A program made the position numbers and the translations under genes. Below the pieces are notes generated by a model. The model was not told the DNA's origin. It was given only the letters and a program-made list of their open reading frames with translations, and did no database searches. Below, in pieces: positions 12,101-22,012 of a DNA stretch of 64,000 bases (its first letter is position 1; each line of letters starts with the position of its first letter). This DNA comes from Gari tellinella (Eukaryota; Mollusca; Bivalvia; Cardiida; Psammobiidae), in NCBI GenBank assembly GCA_922989275.2, contig OV277868.1, forward strand, positions 19,526,291 through 19,590,290, in the 5' to 3' direction.

Positions 12101-15100
12101 TTTTCAATAAGTTGTATAAGTTTAGCTTTTATTAGATTATGAGGTAAGGTAGTATATAGTGTTGAAAAGTCATACGTACTTATATTGCAAGCTTGGTATT
12201 TTCTATATTCAAGCTTCGCCAAAATTTCATTAGAGTTTTTGATAGACCAAAACAGATTAAGTCCAGATTTTTCGTAAGTCTTATCACAATACCTTTGAAC
12301 ATGTTCTTTGATTTTAATTAAAGACGATGTTCTAGTCTTGTCCGCACTCTAGTGGACGCCAGGCATAAAGCAGACAGAAAGTAATGAAAAATGCGCCGTA
12401 TGGCGCTTTCTGCTTTACTTCCAACCTGCTCTAAATGCTTACCTGTTTTCAAAATTAGAAACAGGTTATCGGATAATGTGTTAAAGTTTTTTATCTATTG
12501 CTCAACTCCTTTCTTTATTGAAGAACACGATATTGTGAAAAAAATCTAGATTATGTTTTCTTCCCGTATGAAAATGGGTTATCTTGTTTTACTGCTAATG
12601 CCAATAATACGGACATTTGAAACAATTTAGATACTTATCCGAGACCGTAATTAAAATTATTTGACACTCATATCAACGTTTCTAAAAGTAACAAAGTCAT
12701 ATAAAATAGTATAAAAATGTAAAGGCCGATGTAGGTATAATATATAGTAATATAGCAGTGACCTTTTCAAACGGTTTATTACGTCACACTTGAAGTGAAT
12801 GGGTTAAACCTCTACTTGTTAGATAACATGTGATATTGTATTTCTATTTAAAACTTAACCTTTGCTTCCATTTACTGAGTTAATAGTTTCGATAACCCGT
12901 ATTTTAGATAAGTTTTCTAAAGATATACATATTTCACTTTAACCTTTATTTTTTACGTAAAGGGGAATCAGTAAAATTTAATTTTAAATTGGACAAGAAT
13001 CGAATATTTTACAAAGACAAGTACGAACATGGTATTAACTCGGATATCAATTAATGTTGGCATTTTGTCAAGGGAAAACTGTTCAACCATCCGTTGCAAA
13101 TTACTTTTACTGATACAGTGGAGAATCTGTTATTCTTTCCCGTTTAAACGCAAACGTACGCAAACGCAAAGCACTAAAACGTAGAAAAGAACAACTTTTG
13201 GACAATTTTGATATTTCATGTTTATCTTGGTGGCAAACAGTTTGGAGCCTGATCAGACGCCGGGTTACCCGGCGTCTGATCTGACTGCAAACTGATTGCA
13301 CTGCAAATAATAGTTTTAGCGTAACCGCGTTTATTGGGAAAGAATAACGTTTTCTCCACTGTAAATGTTGCCCTTTCCCCGTCAGTGTCAAACCAGAGAA
13401 CGCATGGTCTGATCGGAATCTTAATAATTTGATACTGATTTATATGTTATTGCGTGAAAATGTCTAAAAGTCTTGAATTGAATTTCAAAAGCGGATAATA
13501 CTATTACAAGTAGCGTTTTTTTAACAAGGGATATGTTAGATAAATAAATTATGATGACATCTTGCAAATAAAAGATTGCGACTCGCATTCGAAACGCAAT
13601 TCTGCATTAATTGAGATTCTATTGTAACTCATTATATTTGTACCCTGTGGCTCCTGATAGGAAGAACATCAAGACGTTAAAGAAAGCTCCGGTTGCAAAC
13701 TCGATATCTCATTATAGTGTTGCAAGCTAAATGTCATTCAAATAAGGTAAAAGGAGCTGTCTGATATGGGTGTCCACTGTTTGCATAGCAGAACTGTACA
13801 CTTCACCTAGAATTTTGTTATATCCCGTGATGGGACCGCCATATACCCATCAACGTGATTTGAAGTATATTGTAGAGAACTATAAACTGACGATTCATAA
13901 TTATATAATTATCTAAGCTGCAGGTCTCATAGTTCACGAGGAGACACATCTTATTGTTATTGTTCGTTCTATATAAAAAGCCTTTATCAGTATGGCGTTG
14001 TTTCTTTAGATCATATGTTTATATTTGGAAGTGTTGCTGTTGTATGACTAGTAGCTGATGCTAGATATCCAAATATCTGTCAAAAATCCATTATGTAACT
14101 TTGAGAAAAAACAGCAGACGATAGTTTTGAGCAGACGACATTGCAGCAGTGAATATGTTTGGCATAATTGTCCTGTTTAGGAGACGAGCGGCAAGCGTCA
14201 CTCTAATGACGAGGGAATCGTTGTGGGGAGGACCGTTGTAGATAGGGAGTGCTGTAGACCAGCTATTATACAGTGGAGAAAACGTTATTCTTTCCCAATA
14301 AACGCGTTTACGCTAAAACTATTATTTGCAGTGCAATCAGTTTGCAGCCAGATCAGACGCCGGGTAACCCGGCGTCTGATCAGGCTCCAAACTGTTTGCC
14401 ACCAAGATAAACATGAAATATCAAAATTGTCCAAAAGTTGTTCTTTTCTACGTTTTAGTGCTTTGCGTTTGCGTACGTTTGCGTTTAAACGGGAAAGAAT
14501 AACAGATTCTCCACTGTAGACATTGATCTGAAGATTTTCTATGTAGTTCTTTGTTAAACATGTGCTACTCTCTATGCAAATATTTTAACTTTTGAAGAAA
14601 AACCCCGGTGACTTATATGTTTTACTTTACTTTTTGTAAAAGAAAAGAAAACATCAAATGTTAGAATATTGGATTTGCTCTTAATTAAAGGACAAATTGT
14701 GTGATTTTTATTCTTAATACCTAACTACTTGCGTGTGTGTGTGTGTGTGGTTGTGTGTGTGTGTGTGTGTTTGTTATGGTATGGCTGTGTGTGTGTTCTG
14801 CTTTAGAGATGGGTGTATTGTTTGTGTTGCGTTTCCTGCTTGAGTCTTCTTTCGTATTTATTTGTCTTATTATCTAGTCGATGAGGTACAATCTTTAAAA
14901 CAAAGAAATCAGGTAAATCACAAAAGCTGAACAGGGTTATTCTGACTTTTTATAGTATATATATTTTTATATCGGATAAAGACGTAATGAAAAATCAGCC
15001 GCCGCGGCCGTGAATCAAACGACGGGTCTCTGGATTGCTGGTGTGATTCGCGGCCGCGGCGGCTACTTTTTCATTACGTCTTTTTCCGATATTTCTATCA

Positions 15101-15687
15101 AGCATCGGGTTCTATCTTCACTTCTATATTTTTATATACAGTAAAACCCCTCTATTACGACCACTAAAAAGAGGGATAATTGATTGTATAAAAAGACAGA
15201 TGACAGCTTAAAACAAGGTGACTGTAAAACAGAAAGCTCCTGTATGAGCTTTCAGTTTTACTGTCACTTTGCTTTAAGCAATCACCTGTTCTTTACACCT
15301 AATAATTAACACAATTTAGTGGTCGTTATAGAGAGGGTACTGTATATATGTAAACGATGTAAACTTACCGTACGGCATGAAATACAATGTTCCTGGTTCA
15401 TCCACCAGTAAGCTCAGGTCAGAGAACTGGTAGACACTGTCACAGCCAAAACACGTATTGGTTCCTGGATTGTAGAACTGACTTTTGCATGACGCGTATG
15501 CGGCACATTTTGCTGCACACGCTATTTTGGACCGGACAACATCAGAGAATAAAGGAGTGGTGCACCTTTTCCCATCTAAAAGTCCTAAATTATGGAAACC
15601 AACATTAATCTGGCCTAACACAACTGCTGAACATATCATTGTAATGAAATATGTAATCTGAACAGCCATTGTTAAAGTTCTTTCCAT
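5851..15687 (-). CDS. Secreted PAN-EGF-PAN protein gene, copy 1 (three exons)
   Basis: Predicted spliced gene: join 15687-15369, 8061-7927, 6116-5851 on the minus strand, 720 nt, 239 residues. A hydrophobic signal sequence (core ITYFITMICSAVVLG, about residues 11-25) is followed by a six-Cys PAN/apple-like region to residue 106, a six-Cys EGF-like module (about 108-151; spacing C-6-C-6-C-6-C-1-C-12-C) and a second PAN domain (about 152-239). Donors are GTAAGT and GTAAGA; acceptors are CGTACAG and TACTTTAAG; both introns are phase 1, usual for secreted modular proteins. The joined frame is uninterrupted. Secretion and sugar or protein binding are inferred from domain type; the actual role is unknown. 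Intron 1 has been enlarged by transposons. An ATG six codons downstream (15669) is an alternative start. Confidence 0.75.
6241..6312. repeat. Hairpin family 2 copy
   Basis: CTTAAAGCAGGTTAAAAG and GTAAAGCAGAGTGCGCC followed by an imperfect complement. Shared with copy 2 (40873-40948). Confidence 0.75.
6701..7060. mobile_element. Fold-back insertion private to copy 1
   Basis: About 360 bp absent from copy 2, where GTCCATTTGTTTATTTTCATTTTG is continuous (near 43555). The left part (6703-6873) is a long imperfect palindrome with arms holding ATACCAGTGTTCTAT and centred on GAGGCCTTTAGGCC; the right part is unpaired. The target duplication is not clear, at most two or three Ts. Confidence 0.7.
7092..7158. 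repeat. Hairpin family 1 copy (complete)
   Basis: A near-perfect 67 bp inverted repeat with loop ATAATG-type centre. The copy 2 counterpart (43595-43634) has lost 27 bp from the middle. Confidence 0.9.
7927..8061 (-). CDS. Exon 2 (copy 1): EGF-like module
   Basis: 135 bp, acceptor CGTACAG, donor GCG/GTAAGA, phase 1 at both ends. It encodes six Cys in the order QNC, KPC, NKC, DTC, VC, KSC. It differs from copy 2 by one silent base. With exon 1 it gives a smooth join reading MPY-ALYNQNC. Confidence 0.78.
8201..8267. repeat. Hairpin family 1 copy in intron 1
   Basis: GCAAACAGTGTAGACTC, TGATCAGACGCCG and complement. Shared with copy 2 (44685-44751). Confidence 0.9.
8268..9812. other. Intron 1 sequence shared by both copies
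   Basis: Nothing gene-like. Matches copy 2 44752-46315 with small indels and ends at a G run (9587-9606) that differs in length and context in copy 2 (46095-46111). Confidence 0.6.
10470..10580 (-). repeat. Sequence also found, inverted, at 14735-14862
   Basis: The minus strand of this stretch, from GGTATTGTGTGTGTG to CTGCTTGAGTCTTTCGTATTTATT, matches 14735-14862 with small differences. It lies within the RT-carrying element. Confidence 0.7.
11113..12348 (-). pseudogene. Reverse transcriptase fragment with altered catalytic motif
   Basis: An open frame of 411 codons that begins immediately inside the right TIR, without its own start codon, and ends in a stop. Visible RT motifs, counting from the TTG codon at 12222: YDFSTLYTTLPH near residues 17-28 (first catalytic Asp), GIPMGTNCAPL at 101-111, and RYLDYIF at 145-151. 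The last should be xxDD; the second Asp is Tyr (codon TAT at 11776-11778, one base from GAT). The family is the widespread metazoan IPMGTNCAP-type RT, which I recall only in general terms and cannot assign to a named clade. The start is lost at the TIR, so the gene appears captured and inactive. Confidence 0.75.
12366..13113. other. Intron 1 continued; family 2 hairpin at its start
   Basis: 12368-12435 is a family 2 hairpin (copy 2: 46316-46386). The rest matches copy 2 46387-46780 and 48998-49375; the Penelope-like insertion of copy 2 falls in the middle. Nothing gene-like. Confidence 0.6.
13116..13361. mobile_element. MITE, CAGTGGAGAA family, private to copy 1
   Basis: 246 bp with ends CAGTGGAGAA and complement, flanked by TA; copy 2 has the single TA (CTGATTAATG, near 49371). 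The centre is a family 1 hairpin (13232-13300). TA targets and CAGT ends fit the Tc1/mariner/pogo group. The long minus-strand open frame here is a by-product. Confidence 0.85.
13362..14074. other. Intron 1 continued, shared with copy 2
   Basis: No gene. Copy 2 has a 369 bp MITE inserted in the matching sequence (49782-50150); here the empty site reads CTCATTATAGTGTTGC near 13713. Confidence 0.6.
14075..14270. repeat. Right part of a hairpin family 1 element
   Basis: AACTTTGAGAAAAAACAGCAGACGATAG, GCAGACGACATTGCAGCAGTGAA and GAGGGAATCGTTGT are also right-hand flanks of the hairpins at 16982 and 17523. Copy 2 lacks this and the following MITE. Confidence 0.6.
14271..14516. mobile_element. MITE, CAGTGGAGAA family (opposite orientation)
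   Basis: 246 bp, TA on both sides, central family 1 hairpin. Very like 13116-13361 but inverted. Absent from copy 2. Confidence 0.85.
14732..14863. repeat. GT-rich insertion private to copy 1
   Basis: Copy 2 reads CTAACTACTTGTCTTATTATC without it (near 50707). It begins with (GT)n and continues with sequence that is an inverted match to 10470-10580 inside the RT-carrying element 4.2 kb away. Confidence 0.7.
14969..15092. repeat. GC-rich palindrome with tRNA T-arm motifs (copy 1)
   Basis: Arms ATATCGGATAAAGACGTAAT / complement enclose CAGCCGCCGCGGCCG and its complement. At the centre are two opposed copies of a tRNA T-arm-like motif (GGAATCAAAC and its inverse, cleaner in copy 2) around GGGTCTCTGGATTG. 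Confidence 0.75.
15139..15342. mobile_element. MITE, ATTACGACCAC family (pogo-like ends)
   Basis: 204 bp, ends CAGTAAAACCCCTCTATTAC and complement, TA on both sides, with a central hairpin (GCTTAAAACAAGG...). Shared with copy 2 at 50994-51197, so older than the duplication. It lies in intron 1, just downstream of exon 1. Confidence 0.85.
15369..15687 (-). CDS. Exon 1 (copy 1): signal peptide and PAN-like region
   Basis: 319 bp from ATG (GAGATGG context) to donor TACG/GTAAGT. A second in-frame ATG at 15669 (ACAATGG, strong context) directly precedes the hydrophobic signal. Cys at KRC, IAC, AKC, ASC, NTC and FGC resemble a PAN/apple fold. Against copy 2 there are two replacements (R to M, N to K) and one silent change. 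Confidence 0.78.
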
Positions 15688-16113
15688 CTCTATATTCGAT
15701 GTAACGAACCACAAATGCTTTGGACTTATGTGCCAGAGTGAGCATAAATCACAAGAGGTTTGTAATTTGTAAACTGCTCAAAATAATATACGTGTGTCAA
15801 ATGAATTTCGACAGCTCTGTCTTTTTTATTTGGTTTTTATCCTGCTTATTATTTTAATAATCATCCGATATGCTTATAAATTTTATTTTCGGATCGATTG
15901 TGATTTTGAGATAGTTGTAAAGAAAACATTATGATGCGTCAGAAGGTCAAGTAGAAAGTACATTTTATTCCATTGGACCCGATAAGTAGACAACAACATT
16001 CATGTTAGGTGGTCGTTCGATAAACATGCGATTGAAGTGGAGTAGACTTTATTATTTCCCCTACAAACGCGTTTAACCCATTTGTGCCAATGATCCCATA
16101 TATGGGACATTAA
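15688..16113. other. Upstream of the copy 1 gene
   Basis: Presumed 5' flank of the gene, nearly identical to copy 2 51543-51966. I see no certain TATA box or initiator. Confidence 0.5.
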
Positions 16114-16177
16114 CAAACAGTGTAGACACTGATCAGACGCCGCATTATGCGGCGTCTGATCAGAGTCTACACTGTTT
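16114..16177. repeat. Hairpin family 1 copy
   Basis: CAAACAGTGTAGACAC, TGATCAGACGCCG and complement; copy 2 at 51967-52030. Confidence 0.88.
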
Positions 16178-16325
16178 TCTGATAGGAATTTCAATAGAAA
16201 TCAATATGAAAATGATTTTTTTCCAGGCATCCCCTTGATAAAAAATGGACATGGAATAATCCACTTGGTATAAATGGGTGAATTAAGCTATAAATCCGTA
16301 TGTCAATTGCAAAAAAGATCGAGCC

Positions 16326-16372
16326 ATTCAGACGCCGGTAATCCGGTGTCTGATCAGTTCTCGAACTGTTTG
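16326..16372. repeat. Hairpin family 1 copy, decayed
   Basis: ATTCAGACGCCGG and CCGGTGTCTGATCAG with a worn left arm; copy 2 at 52171-52222. Confidence 0.7.
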
Positions 16373-16981
16373 TCACTCATATTAGAATACATTGATAGTA
16401 TTTTAAAAAGGTGTAATTTCTACATTGGTTGAATGCGTGTGTGTTGCGTTTGCCTTTTGACGGGAACGAATGGATAAATAGATGAGCCGGATTTTACGGC
16501 ACTGCGACACAAAAAAGATCATATAGCGCCGATGAATGATAAAAGATGATGATATGAGATGATGATTTCAAGAAGATGATTTCAGCTAGGATTTTCACAT
16601 AGGTGCAAAGTCACAGTCCTGCCTTCCTTTTAATTCTTTGTAGAGGGTAAAATATCAGTCTAATAAACAGAAAAGATTCACTTCAACGAAACAGCCTCTG
16701 ATCTGCGGCAAAGCAGGAATGGCCCTTCTTTATACCTTGCGAAAGCCGCAGCATACTGCATTGGAGTGGTGTCATTTAGATGCGTTCTGCCATATGCTGT
16801 TTGCTTATATAGCATCTGTTCAGAAATATTTTTTTTCTTCATTTATTGTTGCTGGGAATGCACACTCGATATTTCAAACTACATTTCTCCCTCTCTACAA
16901 CAACATCAAATTAGAGACAAATACTGTGCGACTGTGTTGTTCGGAAGGAGCTATTATAGAGAGGGAAATTGGCTTAAACTT
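16373..16981. other. Shared non-coding stretch
   Basis: No gene. 16510-16650 is a dispersed repeat also seen inverted near 4225-4385. Copy 2 has a 350 bp MITE inserted in the matching region (52665-53014); the empty site here is GCTTATATAGCATCTG near 16803. Confidence 0.6.
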
Positions 16982-17047
16982 GCAAACAGCTTGAATCCAG
17001 ATCAGACGCCTCGTTACGCAGCGTCTGATCTGTATTCAAGCTGTTTG
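16982..17047. repeat. Hairpin family 1 copy
   Basis: GCAAACAGCTTGAATCC, AGATCAGACGCCT and complement. Outer parts (AGAGAGGGAAATTGGC left, AGGCAGGGAACACTGTA right) suggest a longer element from about 16870 to 17241. Confidence 0.85.
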
Positions 17048-17522
17048 TCACTTTTCAATATGTTTTTTTCTGTCAAAATTTTCATCACATAAGTTTGAGA
17101 AAAACAACAGATGACAATTCTAAGTGGACGATATTGCAGCCGTGAAACGTTAGACATAATTGTTGTGTTTGGTGAACAGTGGCAAGCGTTGTAAGGAGGG
17201 ACTCGTTGTTCAGAGGGTCATTGTAGGCAGGGAACACTGTACTTAAATCCACTGTGTACGGAGTTTGGCAAATTTGTTATTGCTGTAACAAACATTTGTA
17301 AACCGGATGAAATGAAGTGTAACTCGGCGTTTCATTTGGAAATACACTGTCTGACACAATGAATGATTTTTAACCATTTTATGTATGGATATTGCAATGA
17401 ACACTCACAGTGTGCTAACTGTAAGATCTCATGAAACAGCATTCCCTTCCTACAACGGCACCAAACGGGATACAACAATTATATGCGTTGTTCAGAGGGA
17501 GTCGTTACAGGGAGGGTAATTT

Positions 17523-17588
17523 GCAAACAGCTTGAATCAAGATCAGACGCCGCGTTACGCGGCATCTGATCTGAAATCAAGCTGTTTG
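17523..17588. repeat. Hairpin family 1 copy
   Basis: Same subtype as 16982; the right flank has GCAGACGACATTGCAGTAG and GTCGTTGTAAGGAGG. Copy 2 at 54175-54240. Confidence 0.85.
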
Positions 17589-17835
17589 TCACTCGTTATT
17601 AAAAGATTTTCTGACAAAATGTCCCTTAAATCACTTTGGGAAAAATAGCAGACGACATTTTTAAGCAGACGACATTGCAGTAGTGAATAGGTTGTACATG
17701 ATTGCCCTGCTCAGGTAACTGCGACAAGGGTCGTTGTAAGGAGGAAGTCATTGTTGGGAGGGCCGTTGTGGGGAGGGCGCTTTAGATAAGCAAGGGTGAC
17801 CTATTAGCACTACAGTGCTTTTTCATATAAACTAG

Positions 17836-17905
17836 TAAACAGTGTAGTTGCTAATTAGACACAGCGTTATGTGGCGTCTATAAAGAATCTATACTATTTT
17901 CTAAC
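17836..17905. repeat. Hairpin family 1 copy, decayed
   Basis: AAACAGTGTAGTTGC, TTAGACACAGCG, loop, GTGGCGTCTA. Many mismatches. Copy 2 near 54491-54556. Confidence 0.6.
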
Positions 17906-18202
17906 GTTTGCCTTAGTAGATACTAGGCTTAAATTGGCCAATTTGAAAGAAAATGCACATAAATCAACTGAGATAATTTCTAAGTCGAGGGAGCTTTCAG
18001 AATTTAGCTGCATAACATGCTTTAGGCTGTAGCACCATATATTCCAATAAGAATAAAACTAATAAACTGCTTTTGAGCTAGTAATATAATTTCGTTTTCC
18101 GTCATTCAATGATATCTTAACGTTTAGGCTAATTATAGGAGGTCTGACAAGGTCAGCGGTATGTCTATATACATGTACGCGTGAATCAATTATATTTACC
18201 TA

Positions 18203-18448
18203 CAGTGGAGAAAACGTTATTCTTTCCCAATAAACGCGTTTTCTCTAAAACTGTTATTTCCATTGCAAACAGTTTGGAGCCAGATCAGACGCCGGGTAAC
18301 CCGGCGTCTAATCAGGCTCTAAACTGTTTGCCACCAAGATAAACATGAATTATCAGAATTGTTAAAAAATTGTTCTTTTCAACGTTTTAGTGCTTTGCGT
18401 TTGCGTACGTTTGCGTTTAAACGGGAAAGAATAACGTTTTCTCCACTG
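18203..18448. mobile_element. MITE, CAGTGGAGAA family, shared
   Basis: 246 bp, central family 1 hairpin, TA flanks. Present in copy 2 at 54857-55102. Confidence 0.87.
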
Positions 18449-18847
18449 TACAATCTACATTGTAAAAAAACTAGAACAACAGGTCGATTTTGACTTTACG
18501 AACAAATTTACTCATACATAAGTATTTTGACGCCTTTAATTCATTCTACCACTGAGGATAATAATCATGCCAACTTATACAGTCATGAAAATATACTATT
18601 ATATATACCGGTATGTTCAATATCCTAACATATTGTAGCTTAACTCAGACTGAAAGTAGGGAGAGTGGTTGACACCAATCTTCAATTTTAGAAACAGGCA
18701 ATAGGGTTTTAAGTTCTACATTTTATAGTTATGTCGTTTGCCCGAACCTCGCGCCCATGATATCAGAAATACGCATCAAATAAACAGGTGATTTTCAATA
18801 ATTTGGGTAAAACATGAATACTAAATACTAATTTAGTCAGACCATTA
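18449..18847. other. Shared non-coding stretch
   Basis: Matches copy 2 55103-55504. Nothing gene-like. Confidence 0.55.
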
Positions 18848-19247
18848 CTCAAGACAATGTCTCTATCTTAATGTTTTATCGTCACAAATCGAGACAATGG
18901 CTCTATCTTAATGTTTTATCGTAACAAATCGAGACAATGGCTCTATTTTAATGTTTTATCGTAATAAATCGAGACAATGTCTCTATCTTAATGTTTTATC
19001 GTCACAAATCGAGACAATGTCTCTATCTTAATGTTTTATCGTAATAAATCGAGACAATGGCTCTATCTTAATGTATTATCGTCACAAATCGAGACAATGT
19101 CTCTTATCTTAATGTTTTATCGTAACAAATCGAGACAATGGCTCTATCTTAATGTTTTATCGTAACAAATCGAGACAATGGCTCTATCGTAATGTTTTAT
19201 CGTAACAAAACGAGACAATGGCTCTATCTTAATGTATTATCGTTACA
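18848..19247. repeat. 40 bp minisatellite, about 10 units
   Basis: Units of about 40 bp, ATCGAGACAATGGCTCTATC plus TTAATGTTTTATCGTAACAA, with small variants (GTCTCT/GGCTCT, GTAACA/GTCACA). Copy 2 has about 12 units at 55505-55983. No spacers differ from unit to unit, so this is not a CRISPR array. Confidence 0.92.
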
Positions 19248-19445
19248 AGTTCCCGGTTACTTGCCTTTTTAATTCTGTATAATATAGCAGGCCAATATCA
19301 AAAAGGGCACCAAGGGACTTGATTTATATGGTTATGGTGTCAATTGAAACGACACAAATAGATAAATTATAAATACCCTAATTAGAAGTATACATATTTA
19401 TAACATCAGAGAAGCGATAGTATCTTTAGACTAATTTTTCACTAA

Positions 19446-21750
19446 TGTGGCCTTCACATACACGGACTTTCTACGATTTTCTTACGGATGGCACACATTG
19501 GCACACATCCGTAAAAGTTTACGGTTTCGTACGATATATGCCACTTTTAAGAATGAATTAAGATGTGTTACGAGTTGTTACGGGCTACTTACGGTATCTT
19601 ACGAGTTATAACGACAAAACTCCGCGTTCTATAGCAGTCGCACCTGGTTTTCTCTACTTGCACGCTCTTTCAGTTAAAGGTTCACTCAATATAAGTTTGA
19701 CTGTACTTGCCCCTTCACCGCAATAACCCGAGTACAATGATACTTGCAAAAGGTTTGGATCAAGATCTGGCATCGTGTGACGCGGCACCTGGTCAGGTTC
19801 CAAACTGCTTGACACTCAATTTTATACTCCTTAAATCAAAAAACCTAAAATTGAAATTTGAGAAATAAACGTGGACGAATTGTTCAAAGCTCGTTACGTG
19901 ATGACAGTGAATGTGTGGCGGCTGTAAAAAGTCGTCCCGTACTTCATTCTCAGTGTTGTTATACTTTCTGGTCCTTTGGAATCATTGATTTCAGCGCATT
20001 TACAGTTGAAGGTTGAATTCTGCTTAAGCCGGTGCTAGGGGGCGTGAGCACTGTTGCACATTTCAGTTTTGCTCATGAACAGACTCAATTAAACCGAGTC
20101 TGCAATTTTCAGTATTTGCTTTGTTTTCTGTGCTTTCAAAGGATCTCCTCTTATTCAGATTTATATAATTCACAACAGCAGATGTTAAGTGCTTGTGTGG
20201 CGGCTGTAAAAAGTCGCCCCGTACTTCATTCTCAGTGTTGTTATACTTTCTGGTCCTTTGGAATCATTGATTTCAGCGCATTTACAGTTGAAGGTTGAAT
20301 TCCGCTTAAGCCGGTGCTAGGGGGCGTGAGCACTGTTGCACATTTCAGTATTGCTCATGAACAGACTCAATTAAACCGAGTCTGCAATTTTCAGTATTTG
20401 CTTTGTTTTCTGTGCTTTCAAAGGATCTCCTCTTATTCAGATTTATATAATTCACAACAGCAGATGTTAAGTGCTTGTGTGGCGGCTGTAAAAAGTCGCC
20501 CCGTACTTCATTCTCAGTGTTGTTATACTTTCTGGTCCTTTGGAATCATTGATTTCAGCGCATTTACAGTTGAAGGTTGAATTCCGCTTAAGCCGGTGCT
20601 AGGGGGCGTGAGCACTGTTGCACATTTCAGTATTGCTCATGAACAGACTCAATTAAACCGAGTCTGCAATTTTCAGTATTTGCTTTGTTTTCTGTGCTTT
20701 CAAAGGATCTCCTCTTATTCAGATTTTTATCGTAAACAATACGTAATATTACCGCCTGCAACAATTATTGCAAATTACTGTTATAATATTATTTTTTTCT
20801 TCAAAAATTTCTCAAAATATAAGATTAGAGTCTCAATTTGAGTAGGTCCTGATGTGAGTTGTCGCCACGTGCGGTTTAATCTGGATATATACTGTTTGCA
20901 AATGTTAGGGTTACGTGTTGTTACCTTCGATTTGCGATTAAGTTGCGGATTGTAACGGAATATTTACGTGTTGTTTACGGAGAAGTCCATCCGTGGTCTA
21001 TCGTAATCTATCGTAAAAAAGTTTTTGACATGTCAAAAAAAAAGATTTTCGTCTTACGGAGGCTTACGGATGTCGTCGAGTTTTGCGGATGGTAACGGAT
21101 TGTTTACGGACGTCTGCGATGTGTTTGCGGATGTTAACGAGTTATTTCCGGACGTTTGCGATTGACTACGGTTTGGAGATTCGTGAGAAGCATTCGTGTA
21201 TGTGAACGCACCTTTATGAGTTGTTACGATTTACCTAAGAGCACTGACGTGTTTGACCTTTTCAGTACCAAAAAGTATTCAATTTCAAATGTGTCATCAT
21301 TCGACAACTGGCATGAAGTGATAGAACATCGATATGACTGAAATAATAGTTAACTTAGATGTTTGTTGTCTTTTTGGCATGCTTATGCCTGTTTGGACGG
21401 AAAACCTCCACGATATACCACGGATGACTACAAACACGTTACGGTCGGTTTACGGATCCTTGCGGACTGTTTACGGATCCTTGCGGGCTGTTTACGGAGG
21501 ATTACGTGTTGTTACAACCGGTTTACGATACTTAACGGATCGTTACGATTGATTTACGGAAGAATATCTCCGCGGACAATCGTACGAAACTTTTTGACAC
21601 AGAAATATGGGCATCTTCTTCCACGAATTCTTACGTATCCTTGCGAGTTATTTACGGACACTAACGGATCATTTGCGGATGCTTACGATTGACTACGAGT
21701 TGGCGATCCGTAAGGAATCGTAAGAAAATATCGTGTATGTGAAGGCCCCA
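19446..21750. mobile_element. PIF/Harbinger-like element with internal array, private to copy 1
   Basis: 2305 bp, ends TGTGGCCTTCACATACACG and, inverted, TGGGGCCTTCACATACACG, flanked by TAA on both sides; copy 2 has one TAA (CACTAACGAAAC, near 56158). A 3 bp TWA target is the mark of PIF/Harbinger. Both subterminal regions repeat TTACGGA/TTACGAG motifs many times, likely transposase binding sites. No transposase frame. An array of three 282 bp units sits inside. Confidence 0.82.
19912..20727. repeat. 282 bp x 2.9 tandem array inside the Harbinger-like element
   Basis: Units start at 19912, 20194 and 20476 and are almost identical; the third ends early (about 252 bp). Each holds GACTCAATTAAACCGAGTC, a short stem-loop. 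The related element at 26127 lacks the array entirely (GACAGTGAAGGGGCTTTATCG), so the array entered or arose afterwards. The repeated 88-codon frames are by-products. Confidence 0.9.
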
Positions 21751-22012
21751 TAACGAAACAAGCTAAATCTAGCTAATGCTGAATATCAAATAGCATTTTC
21801 CTTTGAATTATTCCATGAAGCAAGCTGTTAGCATAATTGTTGTAATTTATCATTTTGCCTTTAATGTTGCACAGCTTTTCAAAACGATTTACATCATTCG
21901 TTTGAACGAATGCACCTTGGGTATGTCTATGAACTACGGTCTTGCAATAATTGATAGTTGTTTGATCTTTGGTAAACCCCTTTGTACCTAGCGTCCCATA
22001 AGTTGGACATAC

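Larger units (their letters stand above)
9815..12365. mobile_element. TA-target TIR element carrying a reverse transcriptase
   Basis: 2551 bp private to copy 1. The ends read TGACCAGGCGTCCACTAG and, inverted, TGCCTGGCGTCCACTAG, continuing to a shared GCGGACAAGAC or close variant. A TA flanks both ends and copy 2 has one TA (GGCTTAAAGC, near 46313). The left 350 bp is rich in short TTCCGC/CTTCCG motifs, possible transposase sites. No transposase is recognised; the only convincing protein is a damaged reverse transcriptase on the minus strand. It sits in intron 1. Confidence 0.75.

Noticed and set aside
13107..14519. 94- and 98-codon frames at 13107 and 14223
   Set aside because: Both are translations of the CAGTGGAGAA MITE in opposite settings, with the same peptide arising twice.
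18848..19247. CRISPR-like regular repeat
   Set aside because: No unique spacers between units, eukaryotic setting, continuous 40 bp tandem units.
20032..20841. Three near-identical 81-88 codon proteins
   Set aside because: Frames of the 282 bp tandem unit; the unit has no start context or domain.
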